In this document: positions 6,276-8,397 of the stretch, piece by piece | Layout: each line of letters starts with the position of its first letter | Numbering within the stretch: the first letter of the stretch is position 1 | Source: Bacillota bacterium | GTDB taxonomy: Bacteria > Bacillota > Clostridia > Lachnospirales > Lachnospiraceae | NCBI GenBank assembly: GCA_023408815.1 | Contig: JAEYJO010000017.1 | Coordinates: forward strand, 1-8,397 | Direction: 5' to 3' | DNA: 8,397 nt | Made by a program: the position numbers and the translations under genes | The notes under the pieces: generated by a model | What the model was told of the DNA's origin: nothing | What the model saw: only the letters and a program-made list of their open reading frames with translations | Database searches by the model: none

Positions 6276-7322
6276 ATGGGTGAGAAAATGAGAGTAGTAG
6301 CAATCACAGAGGAAAGAAAAGTGGAGGTAAAGGAAGTAAGAATGCCGCAGCCTAAGGAAAACCAGATTCTGATGCGGATTAAGGCGTGCGCTATCTGTAC
6401 ATGGGAACAGAGAACCTTTACACGGGAATCACATATGCCGCTGCCTTTCGTTGGAGGACATGAAATTGCGGGAGAAGTTGCGCAGTTAGGAAAGGGCGTT
6501 AGTCCGAAAGAGTTTCCTGTGGGAGGAAAAATTGTCGCGAGATTGATTAACGTATGCGGAAAATGCTATTTCTGCCGTAGAGGGGAAGAGAACCTCTGTG
6601 TGGAATTAAATAATCTGGACAGCTCGGAGATGGAAATCATGGGAACAGGCGGTATGGGAGAATATCTTGCCATTAATGCTTCTCAGGCTTACCGCATTCC
6701 CGATGAACTTCCGGATGTAAAAGCAGCCTTTGCCGAGCCGCTTGCCTGTGTTCTTAACAGTATTGAAAAAGGAAGAATTGAGCTTGGCGATGATGTGGTA
6801 GTTATTGGCGGAGGTATCATGGGTATGCTCCATGTTATGAGCGCCAAGCTGAGCGGTGCCAGAGTTATATTGAGCGAGCCTGACCCGGAAAGAAGAAGAA
6901 TTGCCGAGGAATTGGGCTGTGATATCACTTTTAATCCTTTGGAAAAAAATCCGGTAGAGTATGTCCGCTCATTAACTGAGGGAAGAGGAGCAGAGGCGGT
7001 ATTTAACACCACACCTATTTCGGCGGTTGCCAAACAGGCAGTGGAAATGACCGCACCTATGGGCCGCTGCATTATGTATAGCTCCCAGCATCCTGACAAG
7101 CCTTTTGAAATAAGCCCGAATTGGCTTCATAATTCGGAGACCATCGTTACCGGAGCGGTCAGCCCCAGCGTGCGTTCCTTTAACCGGTCGGTAAATCTGC
7201 TGGCGAAAAAGATTATCGATCCGGAGAAACTTGTGTCGGGAACCTATTCGTATGAAAACGCTCAGGATGCTTTTGAGGCTGCCGTACGTCCGGATACATA
7301 CAGAATTATTGTAACCTTTTAA
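6276..7322 (+). CDS. Zinc-dependent medium-chain alcohol/polyol dehydrogenase
   Basis: 348-residue cytoplasmic MDR-family dehydrogenase. The N-terminal GroES-like domain has catalytic-zinc ligands Cys41 (CAICTW), His62-Glu63 (GGHE) and Glu154 (AEPLACV). A structural-zinc lobe has four cysteines at 94, 97, 100 and 108 (VCGKCYFC...NLC). The Rossmann domain begins VVVIGGGIMGML (174-185), and the second strand ends ILSEPDPERRR with acidic Glu201, which favours NAD over NADP. All key residues are present and length is normal. An AAAGGAG box (6259-6265) lies 10 nt before the ATG. This branch includes sorbitol, threonine and galactitol-1-phosphate dehydrogenases, and the sorbose operon's SorE (L-sorbose-1-phosphate reductase) is also an MDR protein beside a mannose-family PTS. 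A sugar- or polyol-phosphate oxidoreductase is therefore plausible, but the substrate is inferred. Confidence 0.92.
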   Translation: MGEKMRVVAITEERKVEVKEVRMPQPKENQILMRIKACAICTWEQRTFTRESHMPLPFVGGHEIAGEVAQLGKGVSPKEFPVGGKIVARLINVCGKCYFCRRGEENLCVELNNLDSSEMEIMGTGGMGEYLAINASQAYRIPDELPDVKAAFAEPLACVLNSIEKGRIELGDDVVVIGGGIMGMLHVMSAKLSGARVILSEPDPERRRIAEELGCDITFNPLEKNPVEYVRSLTEGRGAEAVFNTTPISAVAKQAVEMTAPMGRCIMYSSQHPDKPFEISPNWLHNSETIVTGAVSPSVRSFNRSVNLLAKKIIDPEKLVSGTYSYENAQDAFEAAVRPDTYRIIVTF

Positions 7323-7337
7323 TGGGAGGATGAAGTT

Positions 7338-7601
7338 ATGGAAAAAAGAAAAGTAGTAGTAGTTGCAAAAGCAGGACTGCATGCCAGACCGGCAAACTTA
7401 TTAACAAAAGAAGCACAGCATTTTCATTCCTCCGTTGAAATATCTGTAAGGGGTACATGTTACAATGCAAAATCTCTGATTGGTATTTTGGCGGCAGGTG
7501 TGGACTGCGGTACGGAAATAGAAGTGGTATGTGAAGGAACAGATGAAAAAGAAGCTTGTGAAGCAGTTACGAAATTGATTGCCAGCGGAATGGGCGAATA
7601 A
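7338..7601 (+). CDS. ptsH: HPr phosphocarrier protein, operon-borne copy
   Basis: 87-residue HPr, the small soluble carrier that takes phosphate from Enzyme I and gives it to EIIA proteins. The AGLHARPAN motif carries the active His15 and Arg17. The regulatory site is conserved as AKSLIGIL with Ser46, the HPr kinase/phosphorylase target in Firmicutes, so this copy could also join CcpA signalling. Length is standard (85-90). GGGAGGA (7324-7330) lies 7 nt before the ATG. It stands between a dehydrogenase and an Enzyme I gene inside a sugar operon, unlike the usual housekeeping ptsHI location. I infer a dedicated paralogue, but from this window I cannot exclude that it is the genome's only HPr. 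Confidence 0.95.
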   Translation: MEKRKVVVVAKAGLHARPANLLTKEAQHFHSSVEISVRGTCYNAKSLIGILAAGVDCGTEIEVVCEGTDEKEACEAVTKLIASGMGE

Positions 7602-7623
7602 GGGATAAAGGGGGCAAGTAGGT

Positions 7624-8397
7624 ATGCACGGATATGGGGTTTCTAAAGGCTTATGCTACGCAAAAGTTTTGGTACTGAATGAAGAAGCCATTGCGTTCCC
7701 CGTAGAAATCGGGAGTCCTGCGGAAGAAGAAAGAAAATTCCTGGATGCGCAAGCTGCTGTGCTCGAAGAAACGATCAAGCTTAGGGATAAGACAAATGAG
7801 ACAGCGGGCGGAAATGCCGCAGATATTTTAGATGTTCATTGTTCCTTGCTAAGGGACAGCGGGTTAATAGAGCCGATTAAGGAAGAGATTGCCAATCAAA
7901 CGGGTGCGGCACTGGCCGTAGAGAAAGTAATGAATGGAGTCATCGCACAGTTTGAAGCGATGGAAAATGAGTACTTCGCCCAAAGAGCATTGGACATGAA
8001 AGATATTAAAGATAATTTGATATGTAAAATATTGAATATAAAAAAGCCGGATGTCAGTTCATTGCCGGAACCTACGATTATTGTAGGAAGTGATATCGCA
8101 CCTTCCACCACAGCCGGAATGGATTTAAAAATGGTTTCGGGTATGCTGATGGAATTGGGAGGAACCACTTCACATACTGCGATACTGGCAAGAACACTTG
8201 ACATCCCGGCAGTTGTGGGAGTGAATGGTCTTCTGACAAAAGTAAAAACCGGAGATTTGATCGGTTTTGACGGTGAAACGGGAGAAATATTCCTTAATCT
8301 GAAGGAAAATGAAATAAAATCTCTGAAAAAGAAAATTGAGGAGCAACACGAGGAAAAATCCAGATGGAATAAGTTCTCCGGAGAACCGGCTATTACC
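7624..8397 (+). CDS. ptsI: PTS Enzyme I (PEP-protein phosphotransferase), N-terminal part
   Basis: 258 codons open to the window edge; about 310 residues of the usual ~570 are missing. Enzyme I autophosphorylates from PEP and phosphorylates HPr. Seen: the start GYGVSKGLCYAKV (3-15), the helical HPr-binding region (about 35-140, with ILDVHCSLLRD near 68-78), and the phosphohistidine domain with GGTTSHTAILARTLDIPAVVG (179-199), in which His184 is the active-site residue. A DGETGEIFLN strand (216-225) and a charged linker helix lead toward the PEP-binding barrel, which lies off the window. AAAGGGGG (7607-7614) is 9 nt before the ATG, and the gap to HPr is 22 bp. The visible part shows no defect. 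Partner of the adjacent HPr in a probable operon-specific relay. Confidence 0.95.
   Translation, partial: MHGYGVSKGLCYAKVLVLNEEAIAFPVEIGSPAEEERKFLDAQAAVLEETIKLRDKTNETAGGNAADILDVHCSLLRDSGLIEPIKEEIANQTGAALAVEKVMNGVIAQFEAMENEYFAQRALDMKDIKDNLICKILNIKKPDVSSLPEPTIIVGSDIAPSTTAGMDLKMVSGMLMELGGTTSHTAILARTLDIPAVVGVNGLLTKVKTGDLIGFDGETGEIFLNLKENEIKSLKKKIEEQHEEKSRWNKFSGEPAIT

Noticed and set aside
1..8397. CRISPR array, tRNA/rRNA, insertion sequence or attachment site
   Set aside because: No repeated spacers, RNA-gene signatures, transposase motifs or long terminal repeats were seen on either strand.

Overview
The window looks like a chromosomal segment of a low-GC, anaerobic Firmicute, most likely a clostridial (Lachnospiraceae-like) bacterium. 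This rests on AT-rich intergenic DNA, strong AAGGAGG-type ribosome binding sites before nearly every gene, a chorismate synthase of clostridial style, and an HPr that keeps the Firmicute regulatory serine. The taxon is inferred from style, not from a search.

Layout. Bases 1-377 hold the N-terminal part of chorismate synthase (aroC) on the minus strand, cut by the window edge. A 147-bp divergent intergenic region (378-524) contains no CG dinucleotide. It carries a near-perfect 24-bp palindrome, an extended -10 promoter for the rightward genes, and a second inverted repeat wrapped around that -10. From 525 to the right edge, nine genes lie on the plus strand with gaps of 0-45 bp and no visible terminator. 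They read as one operon: PRD-type transcription activator with an EIIB-like tail (525-2003); separate fructose/mannitol-type EIIA (2012-2494); mannose-family EIIA (2518-2925), EIIB (2930-3412), EIIC (3442-4200) and EIID (4193-5056); iron-type alcohol dehydrogenase (5091-6230); zinc-type medium-chain dehydrogenase (6276-7322); HPr (7338-7601); and the N-terminal half of Enzyme I (7624-8397, running off the window).

How the genes may work together. The operon encodes every protein of a phosphotransferase chain: PEP -> EI -> HPr -> EIIA -> EIIB -> substrate moving through EIIC/EIID. Two unrelated oxidoreductases would process the imported phosphorylated compound or a breakdown product. The regulator has the MtlR/LicR layout, except that the EIIA domain usually fused at its C-terminus is a separate gene 8 bp downstream. 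Because a mannose-type EIIA is also present, the fructose-type EIIA more likely senses than transports. The substrate cannot be read from the sequence. No kinase, aldolase, isomerase or hydrolase is visible, and the operon continues beyond the window.

The most noteworthy points are the operon-borne HPr and EI (a potentially self-contained phosphorelay), the split regulator/EIIA pair, the two operator-like inverted repeats, and the pairing of Fe- and Zn-dependent dehydrogenases with a mannose-family PTS.
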